Shown one piece after another: positions 55,447 through 63,333 of a stretch of DNA of 64,000 nt. Made by a program: the position numbers and the translations under genes. How positions within the stretch are numbered: position 1 is the first letter of the stretch; each line of letters opens with the position of its first letter. A model generated the notes under the pieces. It saw only the letters and a program-made list of their open reading frames with translations, made no database searches and was not told where the DNA came from. Source of the DNA: Azospirillum brasilense. GTDB taxonomy: Bacteria; Pseudomonadota; Alphaproteobacteria; Azospirillales; Azospirillaceae. The stretch spans positions 782,979 to 846,978 of the forward strand of contig NZ_VITH01000001.1 in assembly GCF_007827815.1 (NCBI RefSeq), in the 5' to 3' direction.

Positions 55447-55955
55447 GCCCCGTCACCGGCCATACGGGCCATGTCGTTCAACGTCCGCTGCAGGGCGAGG
55501 CGGTCGAGCGCGGCGATGGGCAGGCTGACGAACGCCTGGATGCGGCGCTCAATCTGGCGGAACACATCGGCGGTGAAGGCCGCCTTCTCGGCGTCCGTGC
55601 CCTGGGCGCTCGACGGATCGGGGAATCCCCAATGCGCCGTGACCGGGTGGCCGGGCCACACCGGACAGACCTCGCCCGCGGCGTTGTCGCAGACCGTGAA
55701 CACGAAATCCATGGCGGGCGCGTCCGGTGTCGCAAACTCGTCCCACGTCTTCGAGCGCAGGGTGGCGGTCGGAAACGCCAGCCGCTCCAGCAGGTCGCGG
55801 ACGGACGGGTTGATGCGTCCGGACGGCTGGCTGCCCGCGCTGAAGGCGCGGAAACGGCCGCGGCCTTCCCGGTTCAGCAGGCACTCCGCCATCACGCTGC
55901 GCGCGCTGTTGTGCGTGCACAGGAACAGAACGTTGTAGACACGCTCCTCGGCCAT
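55443..55955 (-). CDS. arsC: Arsenate reductase, LMW-phosphatase type
   Basis: The 170-residue protein has the P-loop CTHNSARS with nucleophile Cys13 and the two further redox cysteines Cys89 and Cys97 (VCDNAAGEVCP), typical of thioredoxin-type ArsC. It reduces As(V) to As(III) in the cytosol before export by Acr3. GGAG lies 8 bases before the ATG at 55955. The C-terminal 30 residues extend past the usual ~140-residue family length. Confidence 0.93.
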   Translation of the reverse strand: MAEERVYNVLFLCTHNSARSVMAECLLNREGRGRFRAFSAGSQPSGRINPSVRDLLERLAFPTATLRSKTWDEFATPDAPAMDFVFTVCDNAAGEVCPVWPGHPVTAHWGFPDPSSAQGTDAEKAAFTADVFRQIERRIQAFVSLPIAALDRLALQRTLNDMARMAGDGA

Positions 55956-56028
55956 TCTTCGCTCCGATGGTCGGCTGGGACGGGCCGCCGGGACCGCTGT
56001 CCCGGGCAGCCGCGAGGGGGACGGCGGC

Positions 56029-56544
56029 TCAGCCGCAGCAGGATGGGGCGGTTTCCGGCGCCGCGTCCGGCTTCGGACCGCCGGACGCGGCGGCCATCGC
56101 CGCGAAGTCCGGTTTGGGACCGCAGCACGCGGTGACCACACCGGCACCGGAACGCTGGATGAGGGCGCTGTCGCCGTAGGTCGTGTGCTCGCCGGTGGTC
56201 AGGAAGGTCTCCCAGGCGATGCCCGTCGGATCGGCGATCCAGGCCTTGGTGGACGTGGCGTAGCAGCAGGTGGTGGCCCCCTCGTCGAGGACCGGTCCCT
56301 CGGCCCGCCGGAGGCGGGCGTGGACGTCGGCCAGTTCGGCCTCGTCCTCCACCTGGATGCCGAGATGCTCGATGCCCGCCGCGGCGCCGCGCGCGCTGAT
56401 GGCGAAGTTCACCCGCGGATCCTCCAGCATCCACTTGGCGTAGTCGTCCTTGAGAACGGTCGGTTCGGCGGCGAACAGGGTCGCGTAGAAGCGGACGGAT
56501 TGCTGGAGATCAGCAACCGCGACGTGAACGTGCAGGCGTTTCAT
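56029..56544 (-). CDS. arsI: ArsI/CadI-family C-As lyase (vicinal oxygen chelate dioxygenase)
   Basis: The 171-residue protein has the vicinal-oxygen-chelate fold with metal ligands His5 (or His7), His60 (GIEHLG) and a Glu near 112 (WETF). The vicinal pair Cys93-Cys94 lies in the TTCCYATSTKAW motif and binds As(III) organoarsenicals. ArsI cleaves methyl or aryl groups from trivalent organoarsenicals. Extra CC motifs occur at the C-terminus (TACCGPK and PSCCG). The start lies inside the arsR gene. Confidence 0.9.
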   Translation of the reverse strand: MKRLHVHVAVADLQQSVRFYATLFAAEPTVLKDDYAKWMLEDPRVNFAISARGAAAGIEHLGIQVEDEAELADVHARLRRAEGPVLDEGATTCCYATSTKAWIADPTGIAWETFLTTGEHTTYGDSALIQRSGAGVVTACCGPKPDFAAMAAASGGPKPDAAPETAPSCCG

Positions 56545-56908
56545 GACGGGGTTCTCCCTGGTCTTCGGTGTTGACCGCCTCCGGAGACGGCGCGCAGACC
56601 GGTGCGCGGGCGGCGGTGTTCGCCGGGCGGCCGCAGCAGTTCTCGGACAGGAAGCCGAGGACCGCGGTCATCCGGTCGTAGTCGGCGGAGTAGATGAGCG
56701 AGCGGCTCTCGCGCCGCTGCACGATCAGCCCGGCGTGGGTGAGGTTGGACAGGTGGAAGGACAGCGTCGCGGGTGCCACGCCGAGCGCCTCGGCGATGGC
56801 CCCGGCGGAATGGCCCTCGGGGCCGGCCTGCACCAGCAGGCGGAAGATGTCCAGCCGCGTCTCCTGCGACAGCGCCGTCAGCGCGGACAGAACCGCCTTC
56901 TTCTCCAT
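56510..56908 (-). CDS. arsR: ArsR-family arsenic-responsive repressor
   Basis: The 132-residue protein has the ArsR winged helix (QETRLDIFRLLVQAGPEG and APATLSFHLSNLTHAGLIVQRRESRSLIYSADYDRM, given here in part) and a CC pair in FLSENCCGRP, the site expected for As(III) binding in the C-terminal-Cys ArsR group. ATG 56908 has GGAG eight bases upstream. It is the first gene of the operon arsR-arsI-arsC-arsN2-acr3 and overlaps arsI by 35 bp. It should repress the operon until As(III) binds. Confidence 0.93.
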   Translation of the reverse strand: MEKKAVLSALTALSQETRLDIFRLLVQAGPEGHSAGAIAEALGVAPATLSFHLSNLTHAGLIVQRRESRSLIYSADYDRMTAVLGFLSENCCGRPANTAARAPVCAPSPEAVNTEDQGEPRHETPARSRRGC

Positions 56909-56961
56909 CGGGCTTTCTCCAGCACAGCGGAACAGACCCGGCAGCGGAATCAATTCCGTAT

Positions 56962-56977
56962 TTCCATGACTATGGAA
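56962..56977. promoter_or_regulatory. Candidate ArsR operator
   Basis: TTCCAT-GACT-ATGGAA is a perfect 6-bp inverted repeat 54 bp upstream of the arsR start, in the only AT-rich patch of the gap. Position and symmetry fit the autoregulatory operator of ArsR. Confidence 0.6.
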
Positions 56978-57122
56978 TAATCGAAGGCACTCCCCGCGTC
57001 AAGGCATACGGAAAAGACGCCGCCAACGCACCATCTCAGGGTATGTTGGGCAAGGGCACACGCCCAACGGGCAGCCAACGCAGCGGCGGGCGGCGGCCGC
57101 GCACCGGCAAGGTGGAGTTTCG

Positions 57123-57551
57123 ATGTGGATGAATGCCGTCCATACGCGCATCAGTGAGTTGCGGGCGGAACTCGCGACGGCGCGCGAGCTTGAGCATGAG
57201 GCGATCGCGCGTCGGCGCACCGTTGAAGCCCGCCTGGAAGAACTGGAGCGCCTCGTCGACGACGAGAGGCGGCGATTGGCGCCACGGGGCGGCGGCTTTC
57301 CTGTGTTCGTAACCGCGGAAGCACGTGGCCGCCGCATGATCACCATCCTCGAATGCCTGGCCGAAGTTTCCCCGGGCGGCCTGACCACCCGGGAGATCAT
57401 CGAGAGCGCCCGCCACCGGCACATCGAACTCAACCCGGGGTCCACGCGCGCCCAGCTCTCCCAGGCCCAGCGCAAGGGGTGGGTGACGCGGAACGGACAC
57501 CGGTATGCCCTGACACTTCCCGCGCCCTCCAATCCCCTCGCGGCGGGATGA
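57123..57551 (+). CDS. Coiled-coil/winged-helix hypothetical protein
   Basis: The 142-residue protein has an N-terminal coiled coil at residues ~5-50 (ISELRAELATAREL and RRRTVEARLEELERL) and a C-terminal winged helix-like domain (GRRMITILECLAEVSPGGLTTREIIESARH, given in part, and QAQRKGWVTRNGHRY). GGTGGAG lies before the ATG at 57123. The layout matches the protein at 25732-26238; both lie beside recombination genes. Family unrecognised; a DNA-binding role is plausible. Confidence 0.62.
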   Translation: MWMNAVHTRISELRAELATARELEHEAIARRRTVEARLEELERLVDDERRRLAPRGGGFPVFVTAEARGRRMITILECLAEVSPGGLTTREIIESARHRHIELNPGSTRAQLSQAQRKGWVTRNGHRYALTLPAPSNPLAAG

Positions 57552-57972
57552 CCACGGCGTTGCGAGTGACGCGGTAACGCGTCACAGCGAAGCAACTGAT
57601 ACACCCCCCTCTTCTTTCCGGCCGTGGCGCGGCGCTTTCGAAGCTGCGGCCCTTCCATATTGGAAGGCCTTTCACGAGGCTTGTGGGTTGTTGGAGGTAT
57701 CGGACTTCTGCAGCCTTCCTCGGCGGGACGCACTCCGTCATTCTCGTTGCGCCCGCCGCAACGAGTGATGCGGATGAGACGCGGGTCCCGTCGGGGAGAC
57801 CGGCGTTCGAACGCACCGCCGCGGCCCGCGACAGCCGCCGAAACCGCCAGGATTCCACCCCGCTGGCCACCAGCCTTGCCCACGGGGTTGGAGCGGCGGC
57901 CATCTTCCCAAGCCCTGGCACCCAAAGCGGGACCCGGCACGGACGAGGCAGCGCGCTCGAATGGAGTGCCCT
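57552..57972. other. Palindrome-rich gap upstream of the tns genes
   Basis: This 421-bp stretch without a supported gene holds three inverted repeats: 57566-57585 (GTGACGCG-GTAA-CGCGTCAC, 8-bp arms), 57651-57667 (CCTTCCA-TAT-TGGAAGG, 7-bp arms) and 57743-57765 (CTCGTTGCG-CCCGC-CGCAACGAG, 9-bp arms). In Tn7 the end next to tnsA carries several directly repeated TnsB sites; no such repeats were recognised. The first palindrome may terminate the upstream gene, although no T run follows. Confidence 0.5.
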
Positions 57973-58932
57973 ATGCTTCTACGCACACAGCCAAGCGGTG
58001 ATCAGCCAAGCGACGGTCGGATGCCAGTGCGGCCGCGCGCGCCCTGGGAGCCCATCGCGTCGACGGCTGATACCCACATGGTCGATGGCGAGGAAGCCGC
58101 CCTGGCCGAGCTTTTTTTGGCGCTCGTTCGCTCGGGAACGCCCGCCTCTTTGCCGCCCCCGACTCCCACACCCGTCGACCGCATCTGGACACCCCGGGAT
58201 CCAGCCACTGCCCTCGTGGATGATGGACAGTTTGCCGCCCGCCACCCGGCCTTCACGTTCGGTGGCATTGAGTGTTCGGAGCGAACGATCGGTCGATCGC
58301 CGCGCAGTTCGTTCCGGGGGCGTCAAGGGCGGTTTCACAGCCGGAAGATGAAGCGGACCTTGCGGGCGCGGTCCGACCTGGAATTTGATATGTTTCTGCT
58401 GTGCGAACTCGACGCCACGGTCGAAGCCTTCATCGAGCAACCCGTCCGGGTTCGCTACTCTCTGGACGGACGGGCCCGCTGGCACATGCCGGACCTGTTC
58501 ATGCTCCGCGGGGGCATCGGCGAGTTCGTGGCGGTTGCGGCGGAAGCCGACGCCGCGTTTCCGGACAAGGAGCGGCGGTGGCCGGCGATCGGAGCGACGG
58601 TGGCGGCTTCGGGTTTTGGCTACCGGGTCTTCACGGAACGGCACATCCGTCGACAGCCGCGCTTCACGACGCTCCGTGCGTTGTTTGCGGACCGTCATGC
58701 GAGCCTCCCCGACGAAGCGACGCGCCGCCAGTTGAACGCAGCCCTGTCGCGAGACGCTCCGGTCATGATGGGAGGCATCCTGACACGGTTTCCCCACCTT
58801 ACCGTCAAACAGCTCCATGCCCTGATCGTACGTGGGTATCTGGCAATCGACCTTGACGCACCACTGGGTCCTGACGGCCATGTGTGGCGCGGCCGTGCGC
58901 CATTGACCATGCCTGACACACGGTGCGCGTGA
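57973..58932 (+). CDS. tnsA: TnsA-like endonuclease, catalytic motif degenerate
   Basis: The 319-residue protein matches the TnsA N-terminal nuclease pattern: SDLEFDMFLL with Glu137, IEQPVRVRY at ~155 and HMPDLF with Asp174. The next strand, where TnsA proteins have an E/Q-x-K motif (as in EVKP), reads EFVAVAAE, with Ala at both catalytic positions (187 and 189). 5'-strand cutting is therefore doubtful. The ~110-residue N-terminal extension is unlike Tn7 TnsA. ATG 57973 has GGAG six bases upstream; ATG 57961 is an alternative. The stop overlaps the tnsB start (TGATG). Confidence 0.78.
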   Translation: MLLRTQPSGDQPSDGRMPVRPRAPWEPIASTADTHMVDGEEAALAELFLALVRSGTPASLPPPTPTPVDRIWTPRDPATALVDDGQFAARHPAFTFGGIECSERTIGRSPRSSFRGRQGRFHSRKMKRTLRARSDLEFDMFLLCELDATVEAFIEQPVRVRYSLDGRARWHMPDLFMLRGGIGEFVAVAAEADAAFPDKERRWPAIGATVAASGFGYRVFTERHIRRQPRFTTLRALFADRHASLPDEATRRQLNAALSRDAPVMMGGILTRFPHLTVKQLHALIVRGYLAIDLDAPLGPDGHVWRGRAPLTMPDTRCA

Positions 58933-61103
58933 TGCGGAAATTCTGTTACGCTCCCGGCACCTGCGTGCGCATCGATGGCGTTCCCTTCCGGTTCGCCACC
59001 AGCCCCGCCGATGGCGAATGGCAGTTGGTGGAAACGCTTACGAACCGCCTCGTGAGCAAAACCGTTCCACAGTTGGACGCCCTGTACACTGCGGGTGCTC
59101 TGGTCCTCGACGCGGAGCGGGCCGGCGATCCCCGCAAGACGGACGACACCCGCCGGCGCCGTGCGGTGACCTCGATCGCCGACCGGCCGGAGGCCGACCA
59201 GCAGCGGGTTGCGTTCCGCACGGCGGTTTTGCGCGCGGTGGCCTCCCGCACCGTCGCCGGGGCACGCCTGTGCTCCGCCGTCACCGACGATGGCCGTAAG
59301 ACGACGGAATTGGAGAAAATTCTCGCGGAGGTCAGCAAGGAACACGGTCGCGCCAAACCGGTGTCCGTGCCCACCTACTTCCGCTGGAAAGCCATCCACG
59401 ACGCCACGGGCGACAACCTTGACCTCGCTGGCCGCTTTGCCGCGTCCGGACGGCACAAGCAGATGGATCCACGCGTTCGGCGGATTGTCGTGCAAACCAT
59501 GGCGGACGCGTTGGAAGACGCGCGCGACAACAAGGGCGCCCCCGGTCACTCGCCCACCTGTACGATGCGCGCCATCCGCACCACGATCGCCAACCAGCTG
59601 CGCCTGGAAAATGCGCGGGACCCGACGGCAACGCTGACGATGCCGTCGTTGCAGGCTTGCTATCGCTTGTGGGGAGAATTTCCGGCCTACGACCGCGACG
59701 TGGCCAAGTACGGCAAGACGCGCGCGCGCATGATGTACCGCAGCACCCGCGGCCATGACGGCCCCGAGGCCTGCCTTGATCTTGTCGAATACGACGAGAC
59801 AAGACTGCCGCTGTTCCTCTTTGACGAACTGTTCGGCGTGCCGCTCGGACGAGCGTGGTTGAGCTGGTACTTGGACGTGTATTCACAGGTCCCGATGGGC
59901 TTCTATCTTGGGTTCGAGCCCCCGAGCGACCTGACGATCGCGAGCGCTCTGCGTCATGCCTGCCTTCCCAAGACCTACGTCCAAACCGCTTACCCGGACA
60001 TCAGGAACGTCCTGCCGGCCGCCGGAATTCCTCGCCTGCTCACGTTCGACAACAGCTTGGCCCAACACGGAAAGAGCATCGAATCCATCACTTATGACCT
60101 CGACATTCCCTACAAATTCACACGCGTGCGCACCCCCTGGTTCAAGCCGGTCGTCGAGAACGCCTTCAACCTTCTGAACAAGCTGCTTCTGCAGGAGATG
60201 CCGGGCTTTGTCCTGGGAAAAGACATCGACCCGCAAGATTACGATCCAGCGAAGAACGGATGCATTGGCCTGCGTCATTTCCTTTATATCTTCCACAAGT
60301 GGCTGATCGATGTTTATTGCGATACACCCCGAGGCCGTTGGAACATCACTCCGCGAGACCGCTGGCTTGATGGAGTTCGCACACGCCCACCGGAATTGCT
60401 GGAACGGGCAACCGACCTCGACCTGCTCTTCGGCATCGTCCGGGATGGCTCGATCGACCATCACGGGGTGACGTTCAGAAAAATCTTGTACTATTCAGAT
60501 GGCCTGCATGCATTCCGCCGTCGCTATGGCCACAAAGCGAAAGTCAAGGTGAAAATAGATCCGAGCAACCTGTCTGTAATTCACATCTTCGAGCCACGGG
60601 AGCGGTTCTGGATCCGAGTGGAGGCGAACGACAAACGATACACGCAGAACCTAAGCTTGCATCGTCACGAACTGAACCTCAAGTTCGCCAACGAGCGATA
60701 TGGACGGGACGACGCGGAAGCCTTGCAAGCGGCGCAATGGGAGCTGCAGCAACTCATTGCCGACGCTTTGCCCATGGCGTTGAGCATTCGAACGAACACC
60801 TTGATTGCGCGGACGTTCGGTATCGGAACACAGCATATATTCAACAATCTCGACACCGATGGCAGTCTCGGCCCGCTGAGCGGCCCCTTCGCCGGGCAAC
60901 CGCTCAACCCGTGCCAGACGCCGGCTTCGGCGCCCCCGCAGCCGGCCGCCGAGTTGCCGGCTCAACCCGTCCCGATGGTTGGGACGCCCTCTCCACCGGT
61001 CACGCCGGCCCGGCCGAAGCGGATCCAGCGCGAGATCCCGCTCTACGATGCCGACCTCTCGCTCGGGGGAAGCCGGCCCCCCCAATTGGAGGGGAAACCA
61101 TGA
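58932..61103 (+). CDS. tnsB: TnsB-type DDE transposase
   Basis: The 723-residue protein has the RNase H-like transposase triad Asp288 (VEYDETRLPLF), Asp373 (LTFDNSLAQHG) and Glu409 (KPVVENAFNLLNKLL). A Mu-type beta-barrel follows, then a Pro-rich C-terminal segment (residues ~650-700) that may contact TnsC. The N-terminal ~200 residues should bind the transposon ends. It catalyses 3'-end cutting and strand transfer. The start shares a base with the tnsA stop and the stop overlaps tnsC (ATGA). Confidence 0.9.
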   Translation: MRKFCYAPGTCVRIDGVPFRFATSPADGEWQLVETLTNRLVSKTVPQLDALYTAGALVLDAERAGDPRKTDDTRRRRAVTSIADRPEADQQRVAFRTAVLRAVASRTVAGARLCSAVTDDGRKTTELEKILAEVSKEHGRAKPVSVPTYFRWKAIHDATGDNLDLAGRFAASGRHKQMDPRVRRIVVQTMADALEDARDNKGAPGHSPTCTMRAIRTTIANQLRLENARDPTATLTMPSLQACYRLWGEFPAYDRDVAKYGKTRARMMYRSTRGHDGPEACLDLVEYDETRLPLFLFDELFGVPLGRAWLSWYLDVYSQVPMGFYLGFEPPSDLTIASALRHACLPKTYVQTAYPDIRNVLPAAGIPRLLTFDNSLAQHGKSIESITYDLDIPYKFTRVRTPWFKPVVENAFNLLNKLLLQEMPGFVLGKDIDPQDYDPAKNGCIGLRHFLYIFHKWLIDVYCDTPRGRWNITPRDRWLDGVRTRPPELLERATDLDLLFGIVRDGSIDHHGVTFRKILYYSDGLHAFRRRYGHKAKVKVKIDPSNLSVIHIFEPRERFWIRVEANDKRYTQNLSLHRHELNLKFANERYGRDDAEALQAAQWELQQLIADALPMALSIRTNTLIARTFGIGTQHIFNNLDTDGSLGPLSGPFAGQPLNPCQTPASAPPQPAAELPAQPVPMVGTPSPPVTPARPKRIQREIPLYDADLSLGGSRPPQLEGKP

Positions 61104-62179
61104 CCGTTCCAGACGATGTCGGTGGGGATCGGCATTTCCTATACCGACAGATGGCCAGCATCTTCGTGCCACACCCGCGGTTTGTGCGCATCATGGAGGA
61201 GATCCGGTTCGTCCTGAGCTTGCAGGGCAGCGACGATGAAGCACCCTGCATGCAGGTGAGCGGGCCTCCCGGTGTTGGCAAAACGACGTTGCGCAAGAAG
61301 CTGGCGCAGGAATACCGCGTCACCCCTGATGGACGCTCCATCGATGAGCCACCGCATCCGATCCTGGTGGCCGACCATATCCCGCTGCTCCAGTTCGTCA
61401 TGCCGCCACAACCCACCGTCAAATCGGTTGGCATGGAAATGCTGCGGACCTTCGGCGACCCAGCCTGGTGGCGGGGCGACAAGTACACCTTCGGCAAGAG
61501 AGTCGACAAGCTGATCGCCGGCTGTGGCACGGTTGGCATCCTCATCGATGATGCGCAGCGCGCGGTCGACCGCAACGGTGTGGTGGTGACCGAAGAGCTT
61601 GCGGACTGGTTCAAGTCACGGCATGACGAAAACAACGTGAGTCTCATCTTCCTCGGACTTGGACGCCTCAGCTATCTGTTCGAGCAGGATGGGCAACACG
61701 AGCGTCGCTGTGACGCCGAACTGCGCATGTGTCCTTACCAATGGCGAACCAAGGACGGTGACGACAACGTGGAGGACCAGAGCCGCTTTATCGGAACCTT
61801 GCTTGCCATCCGGAAAATGTCGCCGCTTCCCTTCGACGTCGACGTAACGGAAGACCGGATCGCTGTACGCTTTTTCTATGCCAGCCGAGGCGCAATGGGC
61901 GGGCTGAAGAAATTGATGAAAATGTGTGTGAGGATCATCGAACAGGACGCAGCACGATCTCGGTGCATCAATCTCGAGCTTCTAGAGGAAGCTTTTGAGC
62001 GGGCGTTCCGCAAAGAGCTGCACATGATGGTGAACCCATTCGCCGCGAGCTACGCGGGGCAGATGCCGCCTCCCATCGACGACGACTCGCTCCGACGCCC
62101 CGATCCTCCAGCGCGGCGGAGCGCGAAAAATCGCCGCCTGCGCAAGGACGAGGTCAACCGCCATCTCACGAAGCGTTGA
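61100..62179 (+). CDS. tnsC: TnsC-type AAA+ ATPase
   Basis: The 359-residue protein has Walker A GPPGVGKT at 55-62 and Walker B GILIDDAQRAV near 146-155, typical of TnsC/TniB. It links target choice by TniQ to the transposase. GGAGGGG lies just before the ATG at 61100. A basic C-terminal tail (RRSAKNRRLRKDE) could contact the transposase or DNA. Confidence 0.9.
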   Translation: MTVPDDVGGDRHFLYRQMASIFVPHPRFVRIMEEIRFVLSLQGSDDEAPCMQVSGPPGVGKTTLRKKLAQEYRVTPDGRSIDEPPHPILVADHIPLLQFVMPPQPTVKSVGMEMLRTFGDPAWWRGDKYTFGKRVDKLIAGCGTVGILIDDAQRAVDRNGVVVTEELADWFKSRHDENNVSLIFLGLGRLSYLFEQDGQHERRCDAELRMCPYQWRTKDGDDNVEDQSRFIGTLLAIRKMSPLPFDVDVTEDRIAVRFFYASRGAMGGLKKLMKMCVRIIEQDAARSRCINLELLEEAFERAFRKELHMMVNPFAASYAGQMPPPIDDDSLRRPDPPARRSAKNRRLRKDEVNRHLTKR

Positions 62180-63238
62180 ATGCCAGTCGCCGACAGCGCA
62201 CCACGCCTCGCCGTGCGTGGCTCTCCCATGCCGGGTGAAAGCCTGAAAGGCTATGTGCTGCGTCTGGCGCAGGCCAACGGCCATCCAGACATGCGATGGC
62301 TGCTGAACGCGGCCGGCTTGTCCTCCACGTTCGCTTGGCAACGGTGCGACCTCCACCATCTGTCCAGTCTCTCCGGCGCCAACGTCGGCCTGCTCGAAGC
62401 CATGGCCTGCTGGCCCGTTCCAGGTCGCACCAACCGGGTGCTGTTCGGCACCCAAGCACTGCCGGCGACCGCGCTCGATTTGGTTCATCCACGCGCCTGC
62501 GCCGGCTGCGTCGAGGAAGACGGGATCGCCCGCCAGTTGTGGGACCTGAAGGTCTGCGTCGCATGCACCAAGCACCGCTGCCTGCTGGTGGACACCTGCC
62601 CACATTGCGGAGCCCGGCTGACGTGGATCCGCCCGGGGCTTGCCCGGTGTCGCTGCGGCCGTCCCTGGACCGAAGCGCCAGTCGTTCCGGCATCCGCCGC
62701 CGCTCTCGACGTCACGGCCCTGCTCGAGCGTGCGCTCGCGTCCATCCCGGGACCGAATGTGACGCCGGCCAGTCGCCTCCACACGCTTGCCATGGTGGTG
62801 CTCTTCGTGACGTTTTTCGGATCCGATCACCGGTCACCACACTGGCGCTCCTCGGTGATGACCAAGGGTGGACTGGCGAACGACGTCGCGACGGCTGAAT
62901 CGGCGGCGCGCCTGTTCGTTGACTGGCCGAAAAGCTTATATGCTTGGCTTGACCGGAACGGCCGCAACATGGACGGCCAAGTCGGGCTGCAGGCGGAATT
63001 CGGGCATGTTCTTCCCCGCCTGCGGGCGGTGTTCGACGAAGAGTCGTTCAGTTTCCTGTATTCCGCGGCAAGGCAGTATTTTGCGGACCACTGGAACCAT
63101 GGAATCGTCAAACGCAGATCGGTCTTCTATGTCGCCCCGGACAGCCCTCGGCACATTTCCGGCGCAAGAGCGGCCGAGGCCCTAGCAGGACGCGGAAAAA
63201 CGAACATATTCCGGCTTTTTGCCTCCGCTGAGGCTTGA
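62180..63238 (+). CDS. tniQ: TniQ-family target-selection protein
   Basis: The 352-residue protein has the TniQ start (GESLKGYVLRLAQANGH) and zinc-finger pattern: CAGCVEEDG, CVACTKHRC, CPHCGARL and RCRCGRP. The length is intermediate between short TniQ and long TnsD. It begins directly after the tnsC stop (TGAATG). It should direct insertion to a site or replicon, but no CRISPR array is present and the target is unknown. Confidence 0.87.
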   Translation: MPVADSAPRLAVRGSPMPGESLKGYVLRLAQANGHPDMRWLLNAAGLSSTFAWQRCDLHHLSSLSGANVGLLEAMACWPVPGRTNRVLFGTQALPATALDLVHPRACAGCVEEDGIARQLWDLKVCVACTKHRCLLVDTCPHCGARLTWIRPGLARCRCGRPWTEAPVVPASAAALDVTALLERALASIPGPNVTPASRLHTLAMVVLFVTFFGSDHRSPHWRSSVMTKGGLANDVATAESAARLFVDWPKSLYAWLDRNGRNMDGQVGLQAEFGHVLPRLRAVFDEESFSFLYSAARQYFADHWNHGIVKRRSVFYVAPDSPRHISGARAAEALAGRGKTNIFRLFASAEA

Positions 63239-63272
63239 AAATAGCGTTTCCGACGCCCGTTTTTGCCAGAAT

Positions 63273-63292
63273 GGAGCGCCTTTTCGCGCTCC
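63273..63292. terminator. Hairpin between tniQ and the IS5 transposase
   Basis: GGAGCGC-CTTTTC-GCGCTCC is a perfect 7-bp stem 35 bp after the tniQ stop. No T run follows on either strand, so it may be a terminator or part of an insertion-sequence end. Confidence 0.4.
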
Positions 63293-63333
63293 GAGATGCC
63301 CAGAGCCGCCGTTGAGGCGGATTTCGGGCGTGA

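Larger units (their letters stand above)
57973..63238. mobile_element. Tn7-like transposition module tnsA-tnsB-tnsC-tniQ
   Basis: Four same-direction genes overlap or abut and encode a TnsA-like protein, a TnsB-type DDE transposase, a TnsC-type AAA+ ATPase and a TniQ target-selection protein. In Tn7 relatives the end beside tnsA is the right end and cargo lies beyond tniQ, so cargo would lie past the window edge. Terminal repeats were not identified. Confidence 0.8.
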
